A DNA stretch of 64,000 nt from Actinoplanes sp. N902-109 (lineage in GTDB: Bacteria > Actinomycetota > Actinomycetes > Mycobacteriales > Micromonosporaceae). Of this stretch, positions 9,403 through 18,574 are shown piece after piece; position 1 is the stretch's first letter; every line of letters begins with the position of its first letter. Under the pieces are notes generated by a model. That model was not told the DNA's origin and did no database searches. It saw only the letters and a list, made by a program, of their open reading frames with translations. Where the stretch lies: positions 435,501 to 499,500 of the forward strand of contig NC_021191.1 of NCBI RefSeq assembly GCF_000389965.1. Direction: 5' to 3'. Position numbers and translations under genes: made by a program.

Positions 9403-11328
9403 GTGGAACAGAAAGTGGAGTTTGCCCACGCCACGGGCCTTCTGAGCGGTATCTGGTTACTTGTCGCGATACCGCTGGCCAGCGCGGCGATCCTGCTGCT
9501 GCTCGGCAAGCGGGCCGACAAGTGGGGGCACTGGCTCGGGGTGCTGGCGGTCGCGGCGTCGTTCGTGCTCGGCCTGTCGATGTTCTTCAGCCTGCGCGGG
9601 CTCGACGCCGGCGCGCGTTCCGGGCAGCAGAGCCTGTGGGACTTCATCTCGGTCGGTGGTCTCCACGTCGACTTCGGGCTGCTGTTCGACCCGCTGTCCG
9701 GCGTGTTCGTGCTGCTGATCACCGGCGTCGGCTCGCTGATCCACCTGTACGCGGTGGGTTACATGGAGCACGACCCGGGCCGCCGCAAGTTCTTCGCCTA
9801 CTTCAACCTCTTCGTCGCGGCGATGCTGTTGCTGGTGCTCGGCAACAACTACGTGATGCTGTACTTCGGCTGGGAGGGCGTCGGTCTGGCGTCGTACCTG
9901 CTGATCTCGTTCTGGTACACCCGGCCGTCGGCGGCCACCGCGGGCAAGAAGGCGTTCCTGATGAACCGGGTCGGCGACGCCGGCCTGGCGATCGGCATCT
10001 TCACGATGTTCGCCACGCTGGGCACCACCCAGTACGACGAGGTCTTCAACGGCGTCTCCGCGCTGTCCGGCACCACCGTGCTGCTGATGGGTCTGCTCCT
10101 GCTGCTCGGGGCGGCCGGTAAGTCCGGTCAGTTCCCGCTGCACGCCTGGCTGCCCGACGCGATGGAGGGCCCGACCCCGGTCTCCGCGCTGATCCACGCG
10201 GCGACGATGGTCACCGCCGGCGTCTACCTGATCGCCCGTTCGCACGCCATCTTCACCGCCAACACCGCGCTGCAGACGGTGGTGGTCAGCGTCGGCGCGC
10301 TCACCCTGCTGATGGGGTGCATCATCGGCGCGGCGAAGGACGACATCAAGCGGGTGCTGGCCTGGTCGACCGTCAGCCAGATCGGTTACATGTTCCTCGG
10401 CGTCGGGCTTGGTGGGGCCGCGTACGCGCTGGCCATCATCCACCTGCTGGCGCACGGCTTCTTCAAGGCCAACATGTTCCTCGGGGCGGGCTCGGTCATG
10501 CATGGCATGCACGACCAGGTCGACATCCGGCGCTTCGGCGGCCTGCGCAAGTACATGCGGTGGACCTGGCTCACCTTCATGATGGGCTGGCTCGCGATCA
10601 TCGGCATCCCGCCGCTGTCCGGCTTCTTCTCCAAGGAGCCGATCATCGTGGCGGCCTTCGAGCGCGACGGCTGGACCGCCTGGCTGTACGGCCTGGCGGC
10701 GCTGCTCGGTGCGGGCCTGACGGCGTTCTACATGACCCGGTTGTTCGTGCTGACGTTCCACGGCCCGGAGCGCTACACCGAGGACAACAAGCATCCGCAC
10801 GAGTCGCCGCTGATCATGACGATTCCGCTGATGCTGCTGGCCCTGGGTTCGATCGCGGCCGGCTACCTGATGTCGACGTCGGTGCCGGACTGGCTGGAGC
10901 CGGTCTTCGGCCAGGAGGAAGCGGAAGCCACCCCGGTGCTCGCGCACTGGCTGCTGACCACCCTGAGCATCGTGGTCACGCTGCTGGGCGCCGGCCTTGC
11001 CTGGGCGATGTTCCGCCGGGGTACGGCGCTCGCGCCGGAACCCGCCGGTGTGGTGGTGACCGCCGCCCGCCGCAACCTCTACACCGACACGATCAACGAA
11101 GCGGTGTTCGAGCGGCCGGGCATCTATCTGACCCGCGCGCTCGTCTACCTCGACAACCGGGGCATCGACGGCGCGGTCAACGGCCTCGCGGCTGCGGTCG
11201 GCGGCAGTTCCGGGCGGTTGCGCCGGCTGCAGACCGGCTTCGTCCGTTCGTACGCGTTGTCCATGCTCACCGGCGCCGTGCTGGTCGTCGGCGCGTTCCT
11301 CGCGATCCAGCTGGGGTGGTTGGCGTAA
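9403..11328 (+). CDS. nuoL: NADH-quinone oxidoreductase subunit L (antiporter-like)
   Basis: This is the distal antiporter-like subunit of the membrane arm, with the long lateral helix at its C-terminus that couples the proton channels. The 641 residues carry about 15 transmembrane segments. Family signatures such as GWEGVGLASYLLI, KSGQFPLHAWLPDAMEGPTP and ALIHAATMVTAGVYL are present. The start is a GTG with AAGGGGCC upstream. The TAA overlaps the nuoM ATG (TAATG). Confidence 0.97.
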   Translation: MEQKVEFAHATGLLSGIWLLVAIPLASAAILLLLGKRADKWGHWLGVLAVAASFVLGLSMFFSLRGLDAGARSGQQSLWDFISVGGLHVDFGLLFDPLSGVFVLLITGVGSLIHLYAVGYMEHDPGRRKFFAYFNLFVAAMLLLVLGNNYVMLYFGWEGVGLASYLLISFWYTRPSAATAGKKAFLMNRVGDAGLAIGIFTMFATLGTTQYDEVFNGVSALSGTTVLLMGLLLLLGAAGKSGQFPLHAWLPDAMEGPTPVSALIHAATMVTAGVYLIARSHAIFTANTALQTVVVSVGALTLLMGCIIGAAKDDIKRVLAWSTVSQIGYMFLGVGLGGAAYALAIIHLLAHGFFKANMFLGAGSVMHGMHDQVDIRRFGGLRKYMRWTWLTFMMGWLAIIGIPPLSGFFSKEPIIVAAFERDGWTAWLYGLAALLGAGLTAFYMTRLFVLTFHGPERYTEDNKHPHESPLIMTIPLMLLALGSIAAGYLMSTSVPDWLEPVFGQEEAEATPVLAHWLLTTLSIVVTLLGAGLAWAMFRRGTALAPEPAGVVVTAARRNLYTDTINEAVFERPGIYLTRALVYLDNRGIDGAVNGLAAAVGGSSGRLRRLQTGFVRSYALSMLTGAVLVVGAFLAIQLGWLA

Positions 11329-12866
11329 TGAAGGACTTCCCGTTCCTGTCCATCCTGACGCTCCTGCCACTGGTGGGGGCGGCGGTGGTGGCCTTCATCC
11401 CGCGTACCAGGGCCGGGCTGGCGAAGACCGTCGCGCTGGCCTGGTCGGTGGTGGTGCTCGCGCTGAGCATCGTCATGTGGGTCGCGTTCGAGGCCGGCGG
11501 CGACCGGTTCCAGTTCCGTGAGTCCTACCAGTGGATCCCCACCTGGGACGCCCGGTTCACGTTCGCCACCGACGGCATCGCGCTCGTCATGCTTGTGCTG
11601 ATCGCGCTGCTCGTCCCGCTGGTGATGCTCGCGTCGTGGCATGACGTGGACGAGACCCAGCGCTCGGTGCCCACGTACTTCGCGCTGCTGCTGGCCCTCG
11701 AATGCACGATGATCGGCGTCTTCGCGGCGGCCGACGTGTTCCTGTTCTATGTGTTCTTCGAGGTCATGCTGGTGCCGATGTACTTCATCATCGGCTCGTT
11801 CGGCGGCCAGCGCCGGCAGTACGCCGCGGTGAAGTTCTTCCTCTACTCGCTGGTCGGCGGGCTGTTCATGCTGGCCGCGGTGATCGGCCTGTGGGTGGTC
11901 GGCGGGCACACGTTCGACTGGCAGGCGCTGACCGACGCATCCGGCTCGTTCAACACGAACACGGCCCGCTGGCTGTTCCTGGGCTTCTTCGTCGCGTTCG
12001 CGGTCAAGGCGCCCTTCTTCCCGTTCCACACCTGGCTGCCCGACGCTGGTGGGGCCGCTCCGGCACCCGCTGCCGCGCTGCTCGTCGGCGTGCTCGACAA
12101 GGTCGGCACGTTCGGCATCCTGCGCTACTGCCTGCCGATCTTCCCGGAGGCGTCGCGCTGGTTCGCCCCGGCGGCGCTCGTGCTGGGTGTCATCGGCATC
12201 CTGTACGCCGCACTGCTCGCGGTCGGCCAGAACGACCTCAAGCGGCTGGTGTCGTACACCTCGATCGCGCACTTCGGTTTCATCGGCATCGGCATCTTCG
12301 CGTTCACGACACAGGCCGGCACGGGCTCGGTCCTGTACATGGTCAACCACGGCCTGGCGACCGGGCTGCTGTTCCTCGTGGTCGGCATGTTCGTGAGCCG
12401 TCGCGGGTCGGCGCTGGTCAGCGACTTCGGCGGGGCCGGCCGGATGGTCCCGGTGCTGGCCGGCCTGCTGTTCTTCGCCGGTCTGGCGTCCCTCGCGCTG
12501 CCCGGCACCGCGCCCTTCATCAGTGAGTTCCTCGTGCTGATCGGCACGTTCACGAACCACAAGGTGTACGCGGTCATCGCCACCGCCGGCATCATCCTCG
12601 CGGCGGCGTACGTGCTGTGGATGGTGCAGCGCACCACGCAGGGCACGCTCAACCCGGCGCTGAGCGAGACCCCGGCCATGCAGAGGGACATCACGCTTCG
12701 CGAGAAGGTCGTCGTCGCGCCGCTGGTGCTCCTGCTGCTGCTTCTCGGCTTCTACCCGAAGCCGGTCACCGATGTGATCAACCCCGCGGTACAGGCGACC
12801 ATGCAGGACGTCGGGACGACCGACCCGGTGCCCTCGGCGGTCGCGAACGGAAGGGTGGCGCGGTAG
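11328..12866 (+). CDS. nuoM: NADH-quinone oxidoreductase subunit M (antiporter-like)
   Basis: This is the second antiporter-like proton-pumping subunit, with 512 residues and about 14 helices. Conserved elements are YVFFEVMLVPMYFIIG (the key Glu on helix 5), KAPFFPFHTWLPDA (the lysine helix) and DLKRLVSYTSIAHFGFIGIG. The ATG at 11328 overlaps the nuoL stop. The frame is also open upstream, but only as a shadow of nuoL. The gene is separated from nuoN by two bases. Confidence 0.97.
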   Translation: MKDFPFLSILTLLPLVGAAVVAFIPRTRAGLAKTVALAWSVVVLALSIVMWVAFEAGGDRFQFRESYQWIPTWDARFTFATDGIALVMLVLIALLVPLVMLASWHDVDETQRSVPTYFALLLALECTMIGVFAAADVFLFYVFFEVMLVPMYFIIGSFGGQRRQYAAVKFFLYSLVGGLFMLAAVIGLWVVGGHTFDWQALTDASGSFNTNTARWLFLGFFVAFAVKAPFFPFHTWLPDAGGAAPAPAAALLVGVLDKVGTFGILRYCLPIFPEASRWFAPAALVLGVIGILYAALLAVGQNDLKRLVSYTSIAHFGFIGIGIFAFTTQAGTGSVLYMVNHGLATGLLFLVVGMFVSRRGSALVSDFGGAGRMVPVLAGLLFFAGLASLALPGTAPFISEFLVLIGTFTNHKVYAVIATAGIILAAAYVLWMVQRTTQGTLNPALSETPAMQRDITLREKVVVAPLVLLLLLLGFYPKPVTDVINPAVQATMQDVGTTDPVPSAVANGRVAR

Positions 12867-12868
12867 CC

Positions 12869-14401
12869 ATGGACGACCTGAAACTGCCCGGCATCGACTA
12901 CGCCGCGCTGGCGCCGATGCTGATCCTCTTCGGCGCGGCATGCGTGGGCGTGCTGTTCGAGGCGCTGGTCCCGCGCACCCGCCGGCATGGCATCCAGCTC
13001 AGCTGGGCCCTGCTGGCCCTGATCGCCGCGTTCGTGGCGGTGATCGTCGTGCGCGGCCGGCGGATCGTCACCATCGGCGGCGCGGTCGCCATCGACGGTC
13101 CGACGGTGTTCCTGCAGGGGTCGATCCTGGTGCTGGGCCTCGTGTCGGTCCTGCTCATCGGGGAGCGCACGATCGAGCCGGGCGGCGCGTTCGTCTCCCA
13201 GGCGGCGCACACCGTGGGTTCGCAGAAGGACCTCAAGCAGGCCGGCGGTCAGCCCGGTGCCACCGAGGTCTACCCGCTGACGATCTTCTCGCTCGGCGGC
13301 ATGCTGCTGTTCGTCGCGGCGAACGACCTGCTGACCATGTTCGTCGCGCTGGAAGTCCTGTCGCTGCCGCTCTACCTGCTCTGTGCGCTGGCCCGGCGGC
13401 GGCGCCTGCTCAGCCAGGAGGCTGCGCTCAAGTACTTCCTGCTGGGTTCGTACGCCTCGGCGTTCTTCCTGTTCGGCGTCGCCCTCATCTACGGCTTCAG
13501 CGGCGGCGTCGACCTGGCGTCGATCCACACCGCGGTCGCCGACCCGGCGCGCAGCGAGGTGCTGCTGTTCGGCGGGCTCGCGCTGGTGGCGATCGGGCTG
13601 CTGTTCAAGAGTGCGGCGGTGCCGTTCCACGTCTGGACGCCCGACGTCTATCAGGGCGCCCCGACGCCGGTCACCGCGCTGATGGCGGCGTGCACCAAGG
13701 TAGCCGCGTTCGGTGCCCTGGCCCGGGTGCTCTACGTGGCGTTCGAGGGCGTGCGCTGGGACTTCCAGCCGGTGCTCGGCACCGTCGCGGTGCTGACCAT
13801 GCTGGTCGGCGCGGTGCTGGCGGTCACCCAGACCGACATGAAGCGGCTGCTGGCCTACTCCTCGATCGCGAACGCGGGCTACGTGCTGGTGGGCGTGCTC
13901 GCGCTCAACAAGGAGGGCCTGTCGAGCATGATGTTCTATCTGGTCGCGTACGGCTTCTCCGTGCTGGCCGCGTTCGGCATCGTCTCGCTGGTGCGGGACG
14001 CCGAGGGGGAGGCCACCCACCTGTCGCGCTGGGCCGGGCTGGGCCGCAAGAGCCCGGTGTTCGCCGCCCTCTTCTCGTTCATCCTGCTGGCCTTCGCGGG
14101 TATCCCGCTCACCAGCGGCTTCACGAGCAAGTTCGCGGTGTTCGGGGCGGCGATCGACGGCGGGCAGACCTGGCTGGTGATCGTCGGTGTGATCACAAGC
14201 ATGCTGCTGGCGTTCCCGTACCTGCGGGTCGTCGTGCTGATGTGGCTGTCCGAGCCGGGCGAGGCCACCCCGGCCGTCTCGATCCCGGGCTTCCTGACCT
14301 CGGCGGCGCTGGCGATCGGCGTGATCGCGACGTTCGCCCTGGGCGTGGTGCCGGCGCCGCTGCTCGACCTGACCAACGATGCCGCCCAGTTCGTCCGGTA
14401 A
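12869..14401 (+). CDS. nuoN: NADH-quinone oxidoreductase subunit N (antiporter-like)
   Basis: This is the third antiporter-like subunit, next to NuoK in the membrane arm, and the last gene of the operon. It has 510 residues with about 14 helices. Characteristic segments are TMFVALEVLSLPLYLLCA, KSAAVPFHVWTPDVYQGAPTP and DMKRLLAYSSIANAGYVLVG. The ATG at 12869 is two bases after the nuoM stop. It is followed within 13 bases by a strong hairpin terminator, which marks the end of the nuo operon. Confidence 0.97.
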   Translation: MDDLKLPGIDYAALAPMLILFGAACVGVLFEALVPRTRRHGIQLSWALLALIAAFVAVIVVRGRRIVTIGGAVAIDGPTVFLQGSILVLGLVSVLLIGERTIEPGGAFVSQAAHTVGSQKDLKQAGGQPGATEVYPLTIFSLGGMLLFVAANDLLTMFVALEVLSLPLYLLCALARRRRLLSQEAALKYFLLGSYASAFFLFGVALIYGFSGGVDLASIHTAVADPARSEVLLFGGLALVAIGLLFKSAAVPFHVWTPDVYQGAPTPVTALMAACTKVAAFGALARVLYVAFEGVRWDFQPVLGTVAVLTMLVGAVLAVTQTDMKRLLAYSSIANAGYVLVGVLALNKEGLSSMMFYLVAYGFSVLAAFGIVSLVRDAEGEATHLSRWAGLGRKSPVFAALFSFILLAFAGIPLTSGFTSKFAVFGAAIDGGQTWLVIVGVITSMLLAFPYLRVVVLMWLSEPGEATPAVSIPGFLTSAALAIGVIATFALGVVPAPLLDLTNDAAQFVR

Positions 14402-14413
14402 TTTACCGAATTT

Positions 14414-14443
14414 GCAGGCCCCGGTCCGTCGACCGGGGCCTGC
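14414..14443 (+). terminator. Terminator of the nuo operon
   Basis: A perfect 13-bp inverted repeat (GCAGGCCCCGGTC and its complement) with loop CGTC starts 13 bases after the nuoN stop. It has no long T run, as is common in actinobacteria. Confidence 0.85.
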
Positions 14444-14569
14444 GACATTCTTCACTGTCGATCTTCTGTCATGCTCGGCCGGGGTGGCGGCGACCCCCGG
14501 TCCCGATCGCCCGGGCGTCGTTCACGCGCTGCTGCGGGCGTACGGACGGGGGGTTGGGATCTCCCAGAC

Positions 14570-14590
14570 CCTGACACCCTGGGTATCAGG
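14570..14590. promoter_or_regulatory. Near-perfect 21-bp palindrome upstream of the polyprenyl synthase
   Basis: The sequence CCTGACACCC-T-GGGTATCAGG has 10-bp arms matching at 9 of 10 positions around a single central base. It ends 24 bases before the GTG of the prenyl synthase, where a repressor could cover the promoter or transcription start. The symmetry is directly visible. That it is an operator, and for which protein, is inference. Confidence 0.45.
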
Positions 14591-14614
14591 TTCGTATGGC
14601 ATCGTGAAACTGTG

Positions 14615-15628
14615 GTGAGCACCGGTGATACAGCGCTGACATCGTTCGGCATCGACATCGACCCGCAGGTCGACGATTCGATCACGACGATGCTGGCCGG
14701 GGTGGAGACAGCGCTGCGTGCCAACGTGTCCAGCGCTGATCCGCTGATCGCGGAGGCCGCGCGACACCTGATGGACGCCGGCGGCAAGCGGTTCCGGCCG
14801 CTGCTGGTGGCGCTCGCGGCGCAGTTCGGCGACCCGCAGGCGGCCGACATCGTGCCCGCGGCGCTGGTGGTCGAGCTGACCCACCTGGCCACGCTCTATC
14901 ACGACGACGTCATGGACGAGGCCGCCGTGCGCCGAGGAGCGCCCAGCGCCAACGCCCGCTGGGGCAACTCGGTGGCCATCCTGGTCGGCGACTTCCTGTT
15001 CGCCCGTGCCGCCGACATCGCCGCCACGCTCGGCGTCGAGGCCGTCCGGTTGCAGGCCAGCACGTTCTCCCGGCTCGTGCACGGGCAGATCGCCGAGACC
15101 GCCGGCCCGCGCGGCACCGACCCGATCGAGCACTACCTGCACGTCATCGCCGAGAAGACCGCATCCCTGATGGCCACGTCGGCGCGCTACGGCGGCATGT
15201 TCTCCGGCGCCGCCCCCGAGCACGTCGAGGCGCTGGCCGGCTATGGCGAGGCGATCGGCGTCGCCTTCCAGCTCTCCGACGACCTGCTCGACATCTCCTC
15301 CGAGTCGGTGCAGTCCGGCAAGACCCCCGGCACCGACCTGCGCGAGGGCGTCCCCACGCTGCCCGTCCTCTACGCCCTCGCCGGCGACGACACCGACGCC
15401 TCGGCCGTCCGCCTGCGCGAGCTGCTCAGCTCCGGCCCCCTCGTCGACGACGCCCTGCACGCCGAAGCCCTCGGCCTCCTCCGCGAGTCGGCCGCGCTCA
15501 AACGCGCCCGCGAAACCGTCCGCAGCTACGCCGAAGAGGCCCGCACCAGCCTCGCCCCGCTCCCGGACGGCACTCCACGCCGCGCGATGGAAGCCCTCTG
15601 CGACTTCATCGCCGACCGCACCAGCTGA
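14615..15628 (+). CDS. Long-chain polyprenyl diphosphate synthase
   Basis: This is a trans-isoprenyl diphosphate synthase that condenses isopentenyl diphosphate onto an allylic primer. The GGKRFRP substrate motif is at residues 56-62, the first aspartate-rich motif DDVMD at 97-101, and the second, DDLLD, at 222-226. Length (337 residues) and similarity to the GrcC/HepB-type group fit a menaquinone side-chain enzyme. Its place directly after nuo, whose acceptor in actinobacteria is menaquinone, agrees. I chose the second of two adjacent GTG codons. The frame is open about 140 bases further upstream, but that part crosses the 14570-14590 palindrome and is not conserved. Chain length cannot be read with confidence. 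Confidence 0.88.
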   Translation: MSTGDTALTSFGIDIDPQVDDSITTMLAGVETALRANVSSADPLIAEAARHLMDAGGKRFRPLLVALAAQFGDPQAADIVPAALVVELTHLATLYHDDVMDEAAVRRGAPSANARWGNSVAILVGDFLFARAADIAATLGVEAVRLQASTFSRLVHGQIAETAGPRGTDPIEHYLHVIAEKTASLMATSARYGGMFSGAAPEHVEALAGYGEAIGVAFQLSDDLLDISSESVQSGKTPGTDLREGVPTLPVLYALAGDDTDASAVRLRELLSSGPLVDDALHAEALGLLRESAALKRARETVRSYAEEARTSLAPLPDGTPRRAMEALCDFIADRTS

Positions 15629-15675
15629 CCTCGTCCCCGTTTCCGGGCTCGACGCCTCGGCGGTCTGGAACGAGT

Positions 15676-15711
15676 CGGCCGGCTGGGCCTGAGTCTTGGG
15701 CGAGCCGGCCG
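15676..15711. terminator. Possible bidirectional terminator between convergent genes
   Basis: A 9-bp perfect inverted repeat (CGGCCGGCT / AGCCGGCCG) with an 18-base loop lies in the 199-bp gap between the prenyl synthase and the convergent MFS gene. It has no T run and is therefore a weak candidate. Confidence 0.35.
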
Positions 15712-15827
15712 GGCTGCTAGGCGCGGTCGCCTCCTGTGCCTGCTGCTTCCGCATGCCCGGGCCAGACGATGGCCGAGCCCGCCGTTCGGCGCGCTGAGCT
15801 CAGGATTCGTGCGCCATCGGGGCTTGG

Positions 15828-17102
15828 TCAGTGGTCGAGGTGCTCGGAACGGCCGGGCATGCCGGGGGCGTGTTGCCTGAGGAGGCGGCTTCCGACCACC
15901 ATCAGGGCGGCGGCGGCGAGCATGGCGGCTGCCGCGACCGTCCACATAGCCGGATAGCCGGCGTCGGAAGCTACCGCGCCCAAGCCGACAGGGCCGAGGC
16001 AGCCGCCGGCATAGACGCCGGTCTGCGTGATGGAAGTGGCCGCGGCCGGGGCTTGCGGGTGCAGACGCACCACGGCGAAGTTCATCAAGCCCGGCCAGGA
16101 CCAGCCCAGCCCGAAGCCGAGCACCACGCCGGCGACCAGCGTGACGATGCCGGGCACGGCCAGCAGGGCCAGTCCGGCGGCGCCCGCGGCCAACAGGGCG
16201 GCGATGACTGCCACCTGGCGGGCGGGGAAGAGATCTGCTTGCCAGCCGCCGCCGATGCGGGCCGCCACGCAGACCGCACTGCCCAGGGTGAGGGCGAGGC
16301 CGGCCGGGCCGGGGGAGATGCCGCGGGCTACGGCCGAGTCGACCAGGAACGTTCCGAGGGCGTTTGCCGAAGCCGCGGCGAGGGTGGCCGCCAACCCCAG
16401 GACGATCAGGGCGCCGGTGGCTCGCTCGGCGCGGTTGCCGCGGGCTCGGTGTGACTCGTTCCTTTCCGTGGGTACGAGGAACAGCGCCCCCGCCGCACCC
16501 ACAGCCGCCGCCACGAATGCCCACCGCCAGCCCACGGTCAACGCCACAATGGGAACTGCGGCGCCCGCGACGAGGGTGCTGACCGGTATGGCGGCCTGCT
16601 TGATGCCGAACGACAGGCCCTGACGCCGTACCGGAACATGTTTTGACAGGCTCGTGTTGCTCGCGAGCTGGCCCATCGCGTTGGCGCCCGCGCCCAGGGC
16701 AAGAATGGCGATCAAGCTCCACAGTGAACGCGCCGCCACGGCGATGGTCAGCGACGAGGCCGCAGCCAGGCCGATCCCGGTGCGGGCGATCGTGGTGGAG
16801 CCGAAGCGTTCGACCAGCGTCCCGGCCGGCACCGAGGCCAGCGCGCTGACTCCGAAGTAGGCGGACACCGCCAGACCGAGCCCGGCGGGCGAGAATGCCA
16901 GCTCGTCACCAATCTGTACCGCGAGTCCACCGACCAGAAAGACCGGCACCGAACAGGCGATCGTCGTGGTAAGTGCGCTGGTGGCCGCCCTTCCCGGCCC
17001 GATCGCGTTTGTGCTGGTGGCGACGGTGCCGGGCGACCTGTTCACAAAGGTCGAGACTATGGCGCGATAGAGGTCCGCAGGACTGTGAGTGTTAATAACC
17101 AC
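15828..17102 (-). CDS. MFS transporter
   Basis: This is a major facilitator superfamily permease of about 400 residues with 12 predicted helices. An A-loop-like sequence GTLVERFGSTTIART follows helix 2, and GWRWAFVAAAVGAAGALFLV looks like helix 6. The likely substrate is a small molecule, which I cannot identify. The ATG at 17102 gives 424 residues. The first ~30 are polar, so a later GTG (near VNRSPGTV) is a possible true start. It is transcribed away from an IclR-type regulator across a short gap, an arrangement that usually means the regulator controls the transporter. Confidence 0.82.
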   Translation of the reverse strand: MVINTHSPADLYRAIVSTFVNRSPGTVATSTNAIGPGRAATSALTTTIACSVPVFLVGGLAVQIGDELAFSPAGLGLAVSAYFGVSALASVPAGTLVERFGSTTIARTGIGLAAASSLTIAVAARSLWSLIAILALGAGANAMGQLASNTSLSKHVPVRRQGLSFGIKQAAIPVSTLVAGAAVPIVALTVGWRWAFVAAAVGAAGALFLVPTERNESHRARGNRAERATGALIVLGLAATLAAASANALGTFLVDSAVARGISPGPAGLALTLGSAVCVAARIGGGWQADLFPARQVAVIAALLAAGAAGLALLAVPGIVTLVAGVVLGFGLGWSWPGLMNFAVVRLHPQAPAAATSITQTGVYAGGCLGPVGLGAVASDAGYPAMWTVAAAAMLAAAALMVVGSRLLRQHAPGMPGRSEHLDH

Positions 17103-17199
17103 ACGTGCCGTAAAGATTCGTCATGGTCAACATGCTTGCGGGCATTCCCACCGCGGAAGATTATTCATATGGTGTAAGTCCCCGGCGTCGGAGGTAGCT

Positions 17200-17994
17200 G
17201 TGCGCGACCCCCTGGCGGAGCCGTCCGATCTCATCCGGAGCGTGTCACGCGCGCTGCGCGTGCTCGAGTCGGTAGGGCGGGCTCCGCGCGGACTCACTGT
17301 GAAACAGATCGCCCGGCGGTGCGAATTGACCGTCGCGACGACGTACCACCTCGTTCGCACCCTCGCGTACGAGGGGTACGTGATCCGCCGTGAGGACGGC
17401 ACCTACATCGTCGGCCTGGAGATCGCCGATCGGTACCGCGAACTGGTGTCGGCGTTCCGCGGACCCCCCACGGTCGGTGAGGCACTGCGCCGCGCCGCGG
17501 TCGACACCGGGTACAGCCACTTCCTCGGCCGGTTCGTCGGCGGCCGGGTCGCCGTCACCGCCTCCGCCGAGGGACCCCGTTCACCGTTCATGGACGACAT
17601 CGCGCCCGGCTTCGACGAGGGCGCCCACGCCACCGCCCTGGGCAAGGCGCTGCTCGCTACGCTCACGCCCGACCAGCGGGCCCGCTATGTGCGCGACTGG
17701 GGCATGCGCGCGCTCACGCCCGCCACGCTGACCACCCCCGAGGCCCTCGAAGCCGACCTGGCCGCCGGGGAACGCCGCGGCATGCAGCTGGAGATGGGTC
17801 AGTTCCGGCAGGGCCTGGCCTGTGCTGCCGTCAACGTGATCACCGACCGCGACATGGAACGCCGGTTGGTGCTCGCTTGCGCGTTGCCCGCGGCGGAGAT
17901 GCTCACGTCGGCACGGGTGGTCCGGGCCAAGCTGACGGCTGCTGCCCGGAATGTCGCCGAGGCACTGTCAACCGGTGACGCCGCGACAGCGTAA
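17200..17994 (+). CDS. IclR-family transcriptional regulator
   Basis: The N-terminal winged helix (about residues 8-70, including GLTVKQIARRCELTVATTYH) is followed by an IclR effector-binding domain. In that domain, GPRSPFMDDIAPGFDEGAHA and ATALGKALLATL are the usual signature regions. I chose the GTG at 17200 because GGAGG sits at 17190-17194, five bases upstream. The open frame to 17089 would add 37 non-conserved residues and overlap the divergent MFS start. The product has 264 residues, typical for the family. It most likely senses a small carboxylate or aromatic ligand and controls the divergent MFS gene. Confidence 0.87.
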   Translation: MRDPLAEPSDLIRSVSRALRVLESVGRAPRGLTVKQIARRCELTVATTYHLVRTLAYEGYVIRREDGTYIVGLEIADRYRELVSAFRGPPTVGEALRRAAVDTGYSHFLGRFVGGRVAVTASAEGPRSPFMDDIAPGFDEGAHATALGKALLATLTPDQRARYVRDWGMRALTPATLTTPEALEADLAAGERRGMQLEMGQFRQGLACAAVNVITDRDMERRLVLACALPAAEMLTSARVVRAKLTAAARNVAEALSTGDAATA

Positions 17995-17998
17995 CGGT

Positions 17999-18026
17999 TG
18001 AACCTCCGGCGTCCCCCGGCCGTAAG
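17999..18026 (+). promoter_or_regulatory. ECF-type promoter upstream of the sigma factor gene
   Basis: A TGAACC element (17999-18004) is separated by exactly 16 bases from CGTAAG (18021-18026). This matches the general ECF promoter form of a -35 AAC-type box, a 16-17 base spacer and a -10 CGT box. It lies directly upstream of the sigma gene, so autoregulation is the natural reading. The transcript would begin near 18032, which is itself a GTG. Confidence 0.6.
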
Positions 18027-18058
18027 ACTGGGTGGACGCGCGAGGGAGGTCGGCAGGC

Positions 18059-18574
18059 TTGGAAGATCAGGACGCCGAGCTGCTGCGCGCGTTGCAGGAC
18101 GAGCACGGGGAAGCCCTCTACGCGCACGCCGTCCGCCTCTCCGGCGGGGACCGGCAGCGTGCCGAGGACCTCGTCCAGGAGACCCTGTTGCGGGCCTGGC
18201 GATACCCGGAATCGCTGGACCCCGAGCGGGGCACCGTACGGTCGTGGTTGTTCACCACCGCGCGCAACCTGGCGATCGACGCCTGGCGACGCCGGTCGGT
18301 GCGGGTCGGTGAGGTGGTCACGGACATGATTCCCGAGCCCCCGCCCAGCGCGGACGAGGCGGAGCGGGCCGTCGAGGCCTGGACCGTCGCCGAGGCGTTG
18401 GGCCGGCTCTCCGAAACCCACCGCGAAGTTCTGATCGAGTGCTTCTACCAGGGGCGCTCGGTTGCCGAAGCAGCCGCTCGGCTCGGCGTGCCGCCGGGCA
18501 CTGTGAAGTCACGCACGCACTACGCCCTGCGCTCGCTGCGCATGGTCCTGGACGAGATGGGGGTGACGGGATGA
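18059..18574 (+). CDS. ECF-family RNA polymerase sigma factor
   Basis: This is an extracytoplasmic-function sigma factor with region 2 (EDLVQETLLRAWRYPESLD, then WLFTTARNLAIDAWRR) and region 4 (LSETHREVLIECFYQGRS, then LGVPPGTVKSRTHYALR). It resembles the SigK/SigL group that works with zinc-finger anti-sigma factors. The chosen start is TTG 18059, nine bases after GAGGGAGG (171 residues). An in-frame GTG at 18032 sits at the predicted transcription start and would give a leaderless 180-residue form, so both remain possible. The stop overlaps the start of the anti-sigma gene (ATGA), as expected for a coupled pair. Confidence 0.92.
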   Translation: MEDQDAELLRALQDEHGEALYAHAVRLSGGDRQRAEDLVQETLLRAWRYPESLDPERGTVRSWLFTTARNLAIDAWRRRSVRVGEVVTDMIPEPPPSADEAERAVEAWTVAEALGRLSETHREVLIECFYQGRSVAEAAARLGVPPGTVKSRTHYALRSLRMVLDEMGVTG

